A stretch of DNA of 64,000 nucleotides from assembly GCA_947495685.1 (NCBI GenBank), contig CANLZY010000015.1, positions 1 through 64,000 on the forward strand, given 5' to 3'. A program made the translations under genes and the position numbers. Below the pieces are notes generated by a model that saw nothing but the letters and a program-made list of their open reading frames with translations, was not told where the DNA came from and did not search any database. Source of the DNA: an uncultured Tropicimonas sp. (lineage in GTDB: Bacteria; Pseudomonadota; Alphaproteobacteria; Rhodobacterales; Rhodobacteraceae). Below are positions 29,178-37,419 of the stretch, one piece after another (position 1 is the first letter of the stretch; each line of letters opens with the position of its first letter).

Positions 29178-29233
29178 AAAGCCGCATGATCCGGACTGTG
29201 CGGGAGGATGCACACTACGGTTCAAGCGGCTTT
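29178..29233 (-). terminator. Leader terminator in front of nrtA (target of NasT antitermination)
   Basis: On the minus strand AAAGCCGC (29233-29226) pairs with GCGGCTTT (29185-29178), directly followed by TTGTATT, giving a U-rich tail. The 40-base interior can form further stems (TGTGC/GCACA). It lies between the nasS stop (29403) and the nrtA start (29117), inside the leader, where a terminator only makes sense as an attenuator. Confidence 0.8.
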
Positions 29234-29253
29234 GCTTGGGTGACCCACGTCAT

Positions 29254-29297
29254 CGGGGTGCCTGTCGGTGGAACGCCCTTGTTCCGGAGACACCCCG
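29254..29297 (-). promoter_or_regulatory. Candidate ANTAR-target hairpin with AAGGGC hexaloop
   Basis: On the minus strand GGAAC (29285-29281), loop AAGGGC (29280-29275) and GTTCC (29274-29270) form a 5-bp hairpin inside an outer stem CGGGGTG (29297-29291)/CACCCCG (29260-29254). ANTAR proteins recognise six-base loops with A at position 1 and G at position 4, which this loop has. A second hexaloop hairpin, usual in the ANTAR motif, was not found with confidence. Confidence 0.6.
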
Positions 29298-29298
29298 A

Positions 29299-29326
29299 GT
29301 TATGCCGCAGCTGCAAAGTGGGTCAA
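29299..29326 (-). promoter_or_regulatory. Candidate sigma70-type promoter of the nrtA operon
   Basis: Minus strand TTGACC (29326-29321), 16-base spacer, CATAAC (29304-29299). Transcription would start about at the outer stem of the hexaloop hairpin, giving a leader of about 175 bases. Match to consensus is 5/6 and 4/6; no experimental support. Confidence 0.4.
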
Positions 29327-29402
29327 TGCCGTGATGCAGCGGGCGCGGTTGAAATGGGGCGTCGGTGCGGGAACAGCCGCCGCACTGCCTCATTTCTGGG
29401 CG

Positions 29403-30578
29403 TTATCGCGCGTGAGGGTCAAATACGCATCCGTCGAAGAACCGGTCCGGGTGCAGAATCAACGTGCCGGTCTCGGAGGCGACTTCTGTCGGATGTGCCA
29501 GTGCGCCTTCGAGTTTCTCGGACGCGCCTGGAAGATCTGCCAGGGTGCCGGCCAGGGCGGCACGGTAGAGGTCGGACCGAAAGACCCCCTGAGCGGCGCG
29601 TTGGGCGCCCGACCGGTCAAGCCCGGTCCGGGCCGCGAGGCGGGCCGCCATCCACCCGGCTTGCGAGCGCCAGGGAAAGGTGGCGGCCCCGGCGTGGAAC
29701 TCCAGAAACCCGGGGGTGTGGCGGTGTTCGCCCCGCGGAGAGATAACGAGCTGCCCTGTCAGGGCGCGCTCCAGCAGTTCGGAGCTGAGATTGAGGTAAT
29801 CGGGGCGGGCCAGGATATCTGATGCCGTCAGCCGGTTGTCCCGGTCAGCCAGCCAGCGCCCCGCCCGCCACATGGCGCGGATCAGGCGCGCCGTCAGGTC
29901 CGGGTTTGCCTCGGCCCAGTCATGGCGCACCGTCAGCACCTTTTCCGGCGCAAAGGCCCAGATTGCGGACGTGGGCAGCAACAGGTCCGCGACCCCGTTC
30001 TCGACCGCGATGGAACCCCAGGGGGCGCCGACGCAAAAGGCGTCGATCTCTCCGGCGGCGAGAGCCTCGGCCATCAGCGGTGGGGGGACCGTATGCACGT
30101 CAAGCGATTGCGGAGCGGACATGCCAAGCGCGCCAAGCCAGTAGTACAGCAGTTCGGCATGCATGGAGAACGGGAACGGGACACCGATCCGCAGGCGCTC
30201 TCCGGCGGCGGCAATCAGAGCGTGTCCGGCCGCAGCGGCATCGGCAAAGTCGAACAGGTGACCAGCATCGCGCATCCGCCGGCCGAGGTCGGTCGAAACC
30301 CCGACGACGTTGCCGTTGACCGAGAGCACCGACAGTGCGTCGAGCCGGGTCGGCATTCCGCCAAGGCCAAGCGCCATGGCCACCGGGACGGGGGCCAGCA
30401 TCTGGGCGGCCTCGATCTGGCCCAGGCACACCAGGTCCCGCAGGGTCGACCAGGATGGCGCGGCGCGCAGGTCCAGCGTCAGGCCCTCCTGTTCGGCAAA
30501 GCCGATTTCGTGCGCAATGATCAGTGGCGCGGCATCGACAAGCGGGATGTATCCCAGGCGCAGTTGGGTATGCTTCAT
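29403..30578 (-). CDS. nasS: NasS nitrate/nitrite sensor (cytoplasmic NrtA-like protein)
   Basis: A 391-residue protein with the NrtA solute-binding fold (LRLGYIPLVDAAPLIIAHEIGFAEQEGL, AAQMLAPVPVAMALG, FCVGAPWGSIAVENG, RWLADRDNRLTASDILARPDYL) but no signal peptide, as expected for the cytoplasmic sensor NasS. In the known NasST system NasS holds NasT inactive without nitrate/nitrite and releases it when the anion binds. Start ATG overlaps the nasT stop (ATGA), so the pair is translationally coupled. Downstream is the nrtA leader with the RNA target. Confidence 0.93.
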   Translation of the reverse strand: MKHTQLRLGYIPLVDAAPLIIAHEIGFAEQEGLTLDLRAAPSWSTLRDLVCLGQIEAAQMLAPVPVAMALGLGGMPTRLDALSVLSVNGNVVGVSTDLGRRMRDAGHLFDFADAAAAGHALIAAAGERLRIGVPFPFSMHAELLYYWLGALGMSAPQSLDVHTVPPPLMAEALAAGEIDAFCVGAPWGSIAVENGVADLLLPTSAIWAFAPEKVLTVRHDWAEANPDLTARLIRAMWRAGRWLADRDNRLTASDILARPDYLNLSSELLERALTGQLVISPRGEHRHTPGFLEFHAGAATFPWRSQAGWMAARLAARTGLDRSGAQRAAQGVFRSDLYRAALAGTLADLPGASEKLEGALAHPTEVASETGTLILHPDRFFDGCVFDPHAR

Positions 30579-31159
30579 GACAGCAGCGCCGCGGCGGTAA
30601 CCAGCGCCTCCGCCACATCGACCAATTTCTTGCCCTGGGCCATCGCGGTCTTGCGCAACAGCGCATAGGCGGCATCCTCGTCAAGCCCGCGGGCCTTCAT
30701 CAGCATCCCTTTGGCCCGGTCGATGATCTTGCGTTCTTCCAGCGCCCGCTTGGTGGCGGCCAGTTCGGCCCGCATACGCTGGAACATGTGAAACCGGGTG
30801 ATCGCCGCGTCCAGCACGGGTTTGATCCGGCCCGGGCCAAGTCCATCAACGACATAGGCTGACACGCCGGCCTCGATCGCGGCGCGGGTCAGGCTGTCGT
30901 CGGAGCGGTCTACGAACATCGCCACCGGGCGGTCCAGCGGCGAGGACGCCAAGGTCAATTCTTCGAGCATGTCCCGCGATGGGCTGGCCACGTCGATCAG
31001 CACAACATCAGGGGCGTGTTCGGTGATCCGTCGCGCAAGCCCGGCCTGTTCCGAAATGACATGGATTTCGTGATCGCCCGACGCGCGTAATCCGTCGACG
31101 ATCAACAGGGCGCGGTCTCGGTCTTTTTCGACGACGACGATGGACAGGCGTTCCGACAT
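30575..31159 (-). CDS. nasT: NasT, ANTAR-domain antitermination regulator
   Basis: A 194-residue protein: receiver-like domain (residues 1-120; LSIVVVEKDRDRALLIVDGL, VVLIDVASPSRDML) without the full phospho-acceptor acidic cluster, then a coil and C-terminal ANTAR RNA-binding domain (ALEERKIIDRAKGMLMKARGLDEDAAYALLRKTAM). It binds hairpins in nascent leader RNA and prevents termination. Start: ATG at 31159 where the receiver fold begins; a GTG at 31264 is an alternative with 35 extra residues. Coupled to nasS by a 4-base overlap. Confidence 0.93.
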   Translation of the reverse strand: MSERLSIVVVEKDRDRALLIVDGLRASGDHEIHVISEQAGLARRITEHAPDVVLIDVASPSRDMLEELTLASSPLDRPVAMFVDRSDDSLTRAAIEAGVSAYVVDGLGPGRIKPVLDAAITRFHMFQRMRAELAATKRALEERKIIDRAKGMLMKARGLDEDAAYALLRKTAMAQGKKLVDVAEALVTAAALLS

Positions 31160-31321
31160 CAGGCTTGCGAGAGGCTCCAGGGGATCGGGCGCGTCAGATT
31201 CATTGGCCCCTCGGTCGGCCAGAACCGTCGCGGCTTCAACCTGCAAGCGAAGCGGCGCCGGCACGGCCCGTTGGTGTGCAAGTTAATTGGGCGGCGCGTG
31301 TCGGGTGTGCCGATAAATTAA

Positions 31322-31831
31322 TCAGGCCTCGGCCGTCTGACTCTGGCACCACGCGAGCAATGCGGGAACGTCGCACGGCAGGGGAGACGCGAAGGGGCCC
31401 GCGAACTCCTCGAAGGTGGCCAGTTTTTCCGACGTGACGCCGACGACAACCGGGACCTCTTCGACCAGGGCCATGGCGATCAGATCGCGAAAGCCGCGCC
31501 CTTCGGCCTCGTGTCCACCGAACTTGTTCACGATCACGATGTCGGCACCGCGCTGAAGCCGTTCCGAAGACGCCTGCACGGCCTCCGCCAACCGTCCGGT
31601 GTCCAGGCGGCAGCCCGTGGACCCGGCCCCCAGCCGTTGCGAAATGCAGACGCGGGGCCCATCCGGCAGCAAAATCAGGTCCATGTCGCACAGGCTGTCG
31701 CTGTCGGCATCAATGTTGATCTGAACCGCGCCGACCGCACGCAGGTTGCAGCCAGCCAATTGGTCCGCGAGGCCGCGCAGCGTGGCGTTCATTTCGCCCG
31801 GAATGTCCGAAGTGATATAGGCAATCTGCAT
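31322..31831 (-). CDS. DUF2478 (NTPase-like) protein
   Basis: A 169-residue protein of the DUF2478 group: MQIAYITSDIPGEMNATLRGLADQL at the start (a P-loop-like region without a clear GKT/S), DMDLILLPDG, then ADIVIVNKFGGHEAEGRGFRDLIA and VPVVVGVTSEKLATFEEFAG, a pattern shared with bacterial nucleoside-triphosphatase/NTP-binding folds. The family is often seen near molybdate uptake or molybdoenzyme genes, and here it lies 162 bases upstream of nasT. A role in molybdenum supply for NasA is inference. Confidence 0.8.
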   Translation of the reverse strand: MQIAYITSDIPGEMNATLRGLADQLAGCNLRAVGAVQINIDADSDSLCDMDLILLPDGPRVCISQRLGAGSTGCRLDTGRLAEAVQASSERLQRGADIVIVNKFGGHEAEGRGFRDLIAMALVEEVPVVVGVTSEKLATFEEFAGPFASPLPCDVPALLAWCQSQTAEA

Positions 31832-31904
31832 GGCTGGTCCCGTCGTCTGGCGGTTTCCCGAGACCTATCACAGGTAGCCCGGTAAGATGAAGGCCGGCGT
31901 GCAT

Positions 31905-32375
31905 TCAGGCCCTTGGCTCGGCGAGCAACGCCAACAATCGCAGCCTCTGAGCTCGGAAACGGTCTGCCAGATGTGGCAGCCAGGCCTGGTACAGGCGATA
32001 GCCCAGGTCCGGATGCACGTGACACAGGCTTCGGACCCCGGTGGCGTCCAGCGCAACCACACGGACATCGGAGGTCGCCAGCGCATCGGACATGCGGCGG
32101 AAGGGCGGCAGCAGCCAGGACCAGCCAAGCATGTCGCCCGGACCCAACCGTTCGACCACGATGGGCGTCTGGCCCGTCAAGGCTGTTTGAACGTCGACCT
32201 GTCCCTCCAGAATCAGCATGACCGAGTCGGCCGCATCGTCCTCCATGAAAATGGTGGTACCCGCGACATAGGTCTCCTCGGCGGCATGGCTGGCCAGCTT
32301 CTGGCGTTCCGCTGCATCGAAGGCGTGAAAATCGGGATGCTCGGCCAACAGTCTTTCCACGTCGCGTTTGATCAT
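31905..32375 (-). CDS. Stand-alone cyclic-nucleotide-binding domain protein
   Basis: A 156-residue protein with a single cNMP-binding (CAP-type) domain (residues about 20-125; YVAGTTIFMEDDAADSVMLILEGQVDVQTA, ERLGPGDMLGWSWLLPPFRRMSDALATSDVRVVALDA), followed by a short helical tail but no DNA-binding helix-turn-helix. The usual phosphate-binding RSA arginine is not obvious, so it may bind another ligand or act through protein contacts. Start: ATG at 32375 with GGAG seven bases upstream. It sits 73 bases upstream of the DUF2478 gene on the same strand. Confidence 0.82.
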   Translation of the reverse strand: MIKRDVERLLAEHPDFHAFDAAERQKLASHAAEETYVAGTTIFMEDDAADSVMLILEGQVDVQTALTGQTPIVVERLGPGDMLGWSWLLPPFRRMSDALATSDVRVVALDATGVRSLCHVHPDLGYRLYQAWLPHLADRFRAQRLRLLALLAEPRA

Positions 32376-32651
32376 CCTGAATCTCCGTTCCGGCATGCCG
32401 ACCCCCGCGTTGCGTCCAAGGTCTTGTGCTCGGGATGATCCTAGCGCGCATTCCAAGCCCGGCGGCATGACACAGGTCAAGTGATGCTCCCGGGCGATCC
32501 TGGCTCCGGCTTCGGTGGTATCGGTCGGGATTTAAGCGAAAATTCATCGCTTGCGGCAAGAGTGGCCCGCGAAACCGACCATCGCCGCATCTGGCGACGG
32601 CCCTGATTTTGGCACGGTGTGCCCGGGCAAGAATGATTGGGAGCCCAATTC

Positions 32652-35600
32652 ATGCGACTAATGAGAAACCTTCGACTTTCGATCAAGCTGCCATTTTTCA
32701 TGGTGTTTGTCGCCTGGGTGGCGATCTCGATCACTGCGGTGCTTGCCTGGCTCGACATGCGGGCCCAGTCGATCGAGGACGCGACGGGGCGGCTTGAACT
32801 GGCTACGAATTCGCGCGTACTGGAATTGACGAAACTGGTCGACGATCTGCGCTCCGATGCGGAAATGCAGGCCGGGTTGAAGACAACCCAGCAGGCCGCG
32901 ACGGCGCTCGGGCGCGCCTTCGGCTATATTGACACGACGGACCCGGCACAAAAGATCCGCTCGCTGTATATCGATGGCAATCCGCACCCGGTCGGAGAAC
33001 GGCACAAGCTCCAGTCGGCCACCGACGGATCGCAATACACCACGAACCACGCTCATTTCCACACACAATTCGTCGACTACGTAGAACGCAATGGCGTCGA
33101 GGATGTGCTTCTGGTCGGTACCGATGGAAATGTCTTCTACTCGGTGGCAAAGGGCGAGGATTTTGGCGCCCAGGTGGCGGAGACCCCCGGGGCGACGAGC
33201 CTTGGCCGGGTGTTCGAACAAGCCCTTGCTGCAGACCCCGGCGAGGTGGTCATGTCGCCGCTGGAACCCTACGAACTGGCCGATGGCGCGCCGTCCTTCT
33301 TTGTCGCGAGCCCCATTCTCGACAGGAAGGGCGAGATCAGCGCTGTCCTTGTCGTGCGGGTATCGACGACACCGCTCAATGCCATCATGAACTCGTTCTA
33401 TGGTCTGCCGGAACGGTCGGAGACCTACCTGGTCGGAAGCGACGGCGCACTGCGAACCGATTCCGCCCTGTCGGCGGATGCGACCGCGTTGACAACCAGG
33501 GTCGACAAGCCGTCCGTTGCGGCAGCGATCGAGGGCAACACCGGCACGGTTCGGGAGATGACCCTGCACGGCGAAGAGGGACTCGTCTATTATCGCCCTG
33601 TCCCGGTCGGCGAGATGACTTGGGTCGCGATTGCCGAAGAACCTGTTGATGTTCTGTTTGCGCCGTCGCGAGACTACCTGATTTCGGTTTCGATCGAGTC
33701 CAGTATTCTGCTGCTGGTCGTCTGCGCGCTCAGCTGGTTCATCTCACGCGGAGTTTCGGGTCCGCTGGCGCGGGTTCAAAGGGCGATGAAACAGGTTCGC
33801 GACGGTGATCTGGATACACAGATCCCTGGCATCGATCGCCGGGACGAGATCGGCCACATGGCCAGTGCGCTGGAGGCCTTCCGTGTCACCTTGCGCGGCG
33901 CCCGGGCCGCGGAACATGACAATGTCATCAAGAGCGCCGCGCTGGATGGCTCGTCCGCGCCGCTGATGATGGTCGATCGGGAGATGAAGATATCGTTCGT
34001 GAACAAGGCTCTCATGGAGGTTCTACGAGACCTGAAAGACGAATTTCGATCCGTCTATTCCGACTTTGACAGCGATGCCATCGTCGGCCAGACGATGGAT
34101 GTCTTTCACCGCGATCAGCAGATGGTTTCCAGGCTCATCGATGATCCGGCCAATCTGCCATATACGGCTGATATCCGGGTTGGAGAACACAACTTTGCGC
34201 TCCACATCGGTGCGATTCTGGACAACGCTGGCACCTATATCGGTAACGTTGTCGAGTGGCAGGATGTTACCGAGATACGGCTTCAGAAAGCCCTGCTCGC
34301 GACCATCGACACAAACCTCGTCACCGCGCAGACCACGCCGGACGGGAAACTGGTCAAGATCAACGAGAACTTCGCGGGAATGGTTGGGTCAGGGGGCGAC
34401 GACATCCTCGGCAACACGCTGAACGACCATCTGAAATCCGAAGACCTTGCCGACGACGAGGTCTGGTCCCGACTTCGCGCGGGGCGTGCGGTATCCGGAA
34501 CGTTCCGCCTGCAGACTTCCACTGGCAAGGATTGCTGGCTGGACGGCAGTATCAGTCCTGTCCTGGACAAGAACAACGCTCCGATCCGGCACCTGTTCAT
34601 GGGGACAGACACGACCCTCGCCACGCAGGATCTGCGAACTGCGGAGCAAACCCGCGAGGAAATGGAGCGAGCCCAGGCCGAGGTCGTCGATGCGCTGCGT
34701 ATCGGGCTCAACGAACTGGCAGAGGGCAACCTGACCGTCTCCATCGAGAACGCCTTTGTCTCGGACTACGAACAACTTCGGCAGGACTTCAACATTTCGG
34801 TCCGCCGCTTGCTGGAAGCGATGGTCCGGGTCGCCGAAAACGCGACGTCCATCCAGAACGAGTCGACTGAAATAAACTCGGCGGCAGAGGACCTTTCCCG
34901 GCGAACCGAAAAGCAGGCAGCAACCCTCGAAGAGACCGCTGCCGCACTCGACCAACTGACCTCGAGCGTCAGTTCGGCAGCGGACGGAGCCGCACGCGCC
35001 AACGACGTGGTTGGGGAGGCCCGCAGCAATGCCGAAAAGAGCGGCGTCGTCGTGGAGCAGGCGGTGATGGCGATGGGCGAAATCGCGTCTTCCTCCGAGA
35101 GGATCTCCAAGATCATCGGCGTGATCGACGACATCGCCTTCCAGACCAACCTTCTGGCGCTCAATGCCGGTGTGGAGGCCGCGCGGGCCGGGGAGGCGGG
35201 CCGGGGGTTTGCGGTTGTCGCCTCCGAGGTTCGCAGTCTTGCGCAACGCTCATCGGCGGCGGCCCGCGAGATCAGTGATCTGATTTCGACGAGCAGCGAG
35301 CACGTCAAACGTGGGGTGGCATTGGTCGGTGAAACCGGGGACGCGTTGAAGCGCATCGTTGATAGCGTCTCCGGCATCGCGGGACACGCCTCCGAGATTG
35401 CGTTGTCGTCCAAGGAGCAATCCACAGGGCTGGCCGAGATCAATACCGCCGTCAACCAGCTGGACCAGGTCACCCAGCAAAACGCCGCGATGTTCGAACA
35501 GACCACTGCGGCCAGCCACGCCTTGACGCGTGAAGCAACGGCCTTGGCCGAAACGATGTCCAGCTTCAAGACCGGCGTGGAACCCATGCGTCACCCCGTC

Positions 35601-35711
35601 AAGGTGGCGGTGCCCGCACCTGTCGAGACTGCCCGGTACAGGACGGCGGTTGCCGGCAACACCGCCCGGAAGGCCGAGGCCGAGCTGGATGCGGATTGGG
35701 AGGAGTTCTGA
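32652..35711 (+). CDS. Methyl-accepting chemotaxis protein with two PAS domains and CheR-docking tail
   Basis: A 1019-residue chemoreceptor. Order: TM helix at about 14-34, periplasmic sensor (about 35-335), TM at about 340-362, HAMP (GPLARVQRAMKQVRDGDLDTQIP), two cytoplasmic PAS domains (AALDGSSAPLMMVDREMKISFVNK; ATIDTNLVTAQTTPDGKLVKINENFAGM), a second HAMP-like segment (ELAEGNLTVSIE), then the MA signalling hairpin with IIGVIDDIAFQTNLLALNAGVEAARAGEAGRGFAVVA. It ends DADWEEF, a CheR/CheB tethering pentapeptide. Start: ATG at 32652 with GGGAG eight bases upstream. Followed by cheB and cheD, which modify receptors. Confidence 0.95.
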   Translation: MRLMRNLRLSIKLPFFMVFVAWVAISITAVLAWLDMRAQSIEDATGRLELATNSRVLELTKLVDDLRSDAEMQAGLKTTQQAATALGRAFGYIDTTDPAQKIRSLYIDGNPHPVGERHKLQSATDGSQYTTNHAHFHTQFVDYVERNGVEDVLLVGTDGNVFYSVAKGEDFGAQVAETPGATSLGRVFEQALAADPGEVVMSPLEPYELADGAPSFFVASPILDRKGEISAVLVVRVSTTPLNAIMNSFYGLPERSETYLVGSDGALRTDSALSADATALTTRVDKPSVAAAIEGNTGTVREMTLHGEEGLVYYRPVPVGEMTWVAIAEEPVDVLFAPSRDYLISVSIESSILLLVVCALSWFISRGVSGPLARVQRAMKQVRDGDLDTQIPGIDRRDEIGHMASALEAFRVTLRGARAAEHDNVIKSAALDGSSAPLMMVDREMKISFVNKALMEVLRDLKDEFRSVYSDFDSDAIVGQTMDVFHRDQQMVSRLIDDPANLPYTADIRVGEHNFALHIGAILDNAGTYIGNVVEWQDVTEIRLQKALLATIDTNLVTAQTTPDGKLVKINENFAGMVGSGGDDILGNTLNDHLKSEDLADDEVWSRLRAGRAVSGTFRLQTSTGKDCWLDGSISPVLDKNNAPIRHLFMGTDTTLATQDLRTAEQTREEMERAQAEVVDALRIGLNELAEGNLTVSIENAFVSDYEQLRQDFNISVRRLLEAMVRVAENATSIQNESTEINSAAEDLSRRTEKQAATLEETAAALDQLTSSVSSAADGAARANDVVGEARSNAEKSGVVVEQAVMAMGEIASSSERISKIIGVIDDIAFQTNLLALNAGVEAARAGEAGRGFAVVASEVRSLAQRSSAAAREISDLISTSSEHVKRGVALVGETGDALKRIVDSVSGIAGHASEIALSSKEQSTGLAEINTAVNQLDQVTQQNAAMFEQTTAASHALTREATALAETMSSFKTGVEPMRHPVKVAVPAPVETARYRTAVAGNTARKAEAELDADWEEF

Positions 35712-35775
35712 TCTCCTCGGACAAGCTGTCGGGAAAACTGCAGCCCGACATCATTTCAGACCAGGTGATTGACGG

Positions 35776-36816
35776 ATGATGAACAGAAAAAAAGTTGTGA
35801 TTGTCGATGACTCTGCCGCGATGCGGCAACTGGTCGGACAGAAGTTGCGAGACGATGGTCGCTTTGTGGTCGTTGGTCAGGCATCCGACCCGTTCGAGGC
35901 CCGGGAGATCATCAAGCGAACGAATCCTGATGTGCTGACCTTGGACGTGGAAATGCCACGGATGGATGGGTTGACCTTCCTGGACAAGTTGATGCGCCTG
36001 CGGCCGATGCCGGTGGTCATGCTCTCCACCGAGACCCACCGAGGAAGTGCGGCTGCCGTTGAGGCCCTGTCATTGGGGGCGGTCGATTGCATAGGGAAGC
36101 CCCGAGCAGATGCACCGGATTCGATGGCAGAGTTGGCCGAGAGCGTTTTCATGGCGGCCTCGGCCCACATCCAGACTCGTCTGGCAATTGTACAAGGTCC
36201 GCCACTGGACTACCGGTGGAATGGCAATCTCGTCATGATCGGGGCAAGCACGGGAGGGGTTGACGCCCTTGAACGGATCCTTGGGCAGATGCCATCCAAC
36301 TGCCCACCTGTTCTGGTGTCCCAACACATGCCCGAGACCTTTCTGGCCAGCTTCGCAGAGCGATTGGATCGGCGGATTTCACCGAGTGTGGCCTTGGCCC
36401 GGGATGGCGAGCCGATCGGTCCCGGCATGGTTCGCATCGCTCCCGGCGGCCCGCATCATCTTGTCGTTGCCGAACGGAATGCCGATTGGCGTTGTCGTCT
36501 GCAGCAAGGGCCGAAGGTGTGCGGACACCGTCCTTCGGTCGATGTTCTCTTTCGGTCCGGGTGCACACTGGCTCGGCGTGTTGTCGCTGTGTTGTTGACG
36601 GGAATGGGGCGTGACGGGGCAGACGGAATGGCTGAGCTTCGAGCCTTGGGCGCGCATACGATTGCGCAGGACCGGGAGAGTTGTGTCGTCTACGGGATGC
36701 CGCGGGTTGCCGTAGAACTGGGTGCCGTCTGCAAGAGCCTGGACCTCGATCGGATTGCCGGTCATGTCCTGCAACAGACGAAACGGTCGTCAACGCAACC
36801 GTGTGACGGGAAGTAG
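35776..36816 (+). CDS. cheB: Chemotaxis response regulator, glutamate methylesterase/deamidase
   Basis: A 346-residue CheB. N-terminal receiver (VVIVDDSAAMRQLVGQ, phospho-Asp in LTLDVEMPRMDGLTFL, Lys in IGKPRAD) and C-terminal methylesterase with the Ser-His-Asp triad: GASTGGVDAL (Ser), VLVSQHMP (His) and LLTGMGRDGADGM (Asp). It removes methyl groups from receptor glutamates during adaptation. The start is ATG-ATG at 35776. Coupled to cheD with one base between stop and start. Confidence 0.97.
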   Translation: MMNRKKVVIVDDSAAMRQLVGQKLRDDGRFVVVGQASDPFEAREIIKRTNPDVLTLDVEMPRMDGLTFLDKLMRLRPMPVVMLSTETHRGSAAAVEALSLGAVDCIGKPRADAPDSMAELAESVFMAASAHIQTRLAIVQGPPLDYRWNGNLVMIGASTGGVDALERILGQMPSNCPPVLVSQHMPETFLASFAERLDRRISPSVALARDGEPIGPGMVRIAPGGPHHLVVAERNADWRCRLQQGPKVCGHRPSVDVLFRSGCTLARRVVAVLLTGMGRDGADGMAELRALGAHTIAQDRESCVVYGMPRVAVELGAVCKSLDLDRIAGHVLQQTKRSSTQPCDGK

Positions 36817-36817
36817 G

Positions 36818-37339
36818 ATGCCGATTTCGCCCAAGACACTCCATGTCGCGCAAGGAGAACAGGCAATCTCAAGCTGCGCCGACACAATGATCACGGCGGT
36901 GCTTGGGTCCTGCGTCGCAACCTGTCTGTGGGATCCGAAAATGGGGATCGGAGGAATGAACCATATTCTGCTGCCCGATGACGACACGACCGATTTGCGC
37001 ATGGCCTATCACGGCACAAATGCAATGGAGCTTCTGATCAATGGGCTTTTGCAGCAGGGAGTCTGCCGGCGTCGACTGCAAGGAAAGCTGTTTGGCGGAG
37101 CGCGCATGATCGAAGGTCTCAGTGACATCGGCGCGCGCAATTCCGCCTTTGCAAGGGGCTTCTTTGAACGTGAAGAAATTCCCTGTGTCGGCATAAGCCT
37201 GGGCGGTTCGAATGGGCGGCGCGTGCAATTCTGGCCAGCTAGTGGAAGGGCGCGTCAGCAATTCCTGATCAATTCACCAATCATGGAGAATCCGGTTCAA
37301 CGGACCAGACCTGCGACATCGGACGTCGAGCTGTTCTGA
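36818..37339 (+). CDS. cheD: Chemoreceptor glutamine deamidase CheD
   Basis: A 173-residue CheD with catalytic Cys in VLGSCVATCLWDP and His in GGMNHILLP, followed by LFGGARMIEGLSDIGARNSAFARGFFEREEIPC, the usual family pattern. It deamidates receptor glutamines to glutamates. Start: ATG at 36818, one base past the cheB stop, with GGGAAGTAGG in front. Confidence 0.96.
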   Translation: MPISPKTLHVAQGEQAISSCADTMITAVLGSCVATCLWDPKMGIGGMNHILLPDDDTTDLRMAYHGTNAMELLINGLLQQGVCRRRLQGKLFGGARMIEGLSDIGARNSAFARGFFEREEIPCVGISLGGSNGRRVQFWPASGRARQQFLINSPIMENPVQRTRPATSDVELF

Positions 37340-37419
37340 CCGCAACCCGGCCCGTCTTCGGGCAAGACGCCCCGATGCCACGGGGTGGGTCGTCAAGGCT
37401 GGCGGACGGTCAGACAGCT

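Noticed and set aside
29307-29330. Sigma54 promoter before nrtA
   Set aside because: A GG...GC pair is present but the spacing is wrong (14 instead of 10 bases).
32532-32546. CtrA-like site TTAA-N7-TTCA upstream of the receptor gene
   Set aside because: Only one half-site is exact; too weak to list as a feature without further sites.
37350-37385. Two small hairpins between cheD and the DXXXQ gene as terminators
   Set aside because: Stems of only 5 bp and no T-run on either strand.
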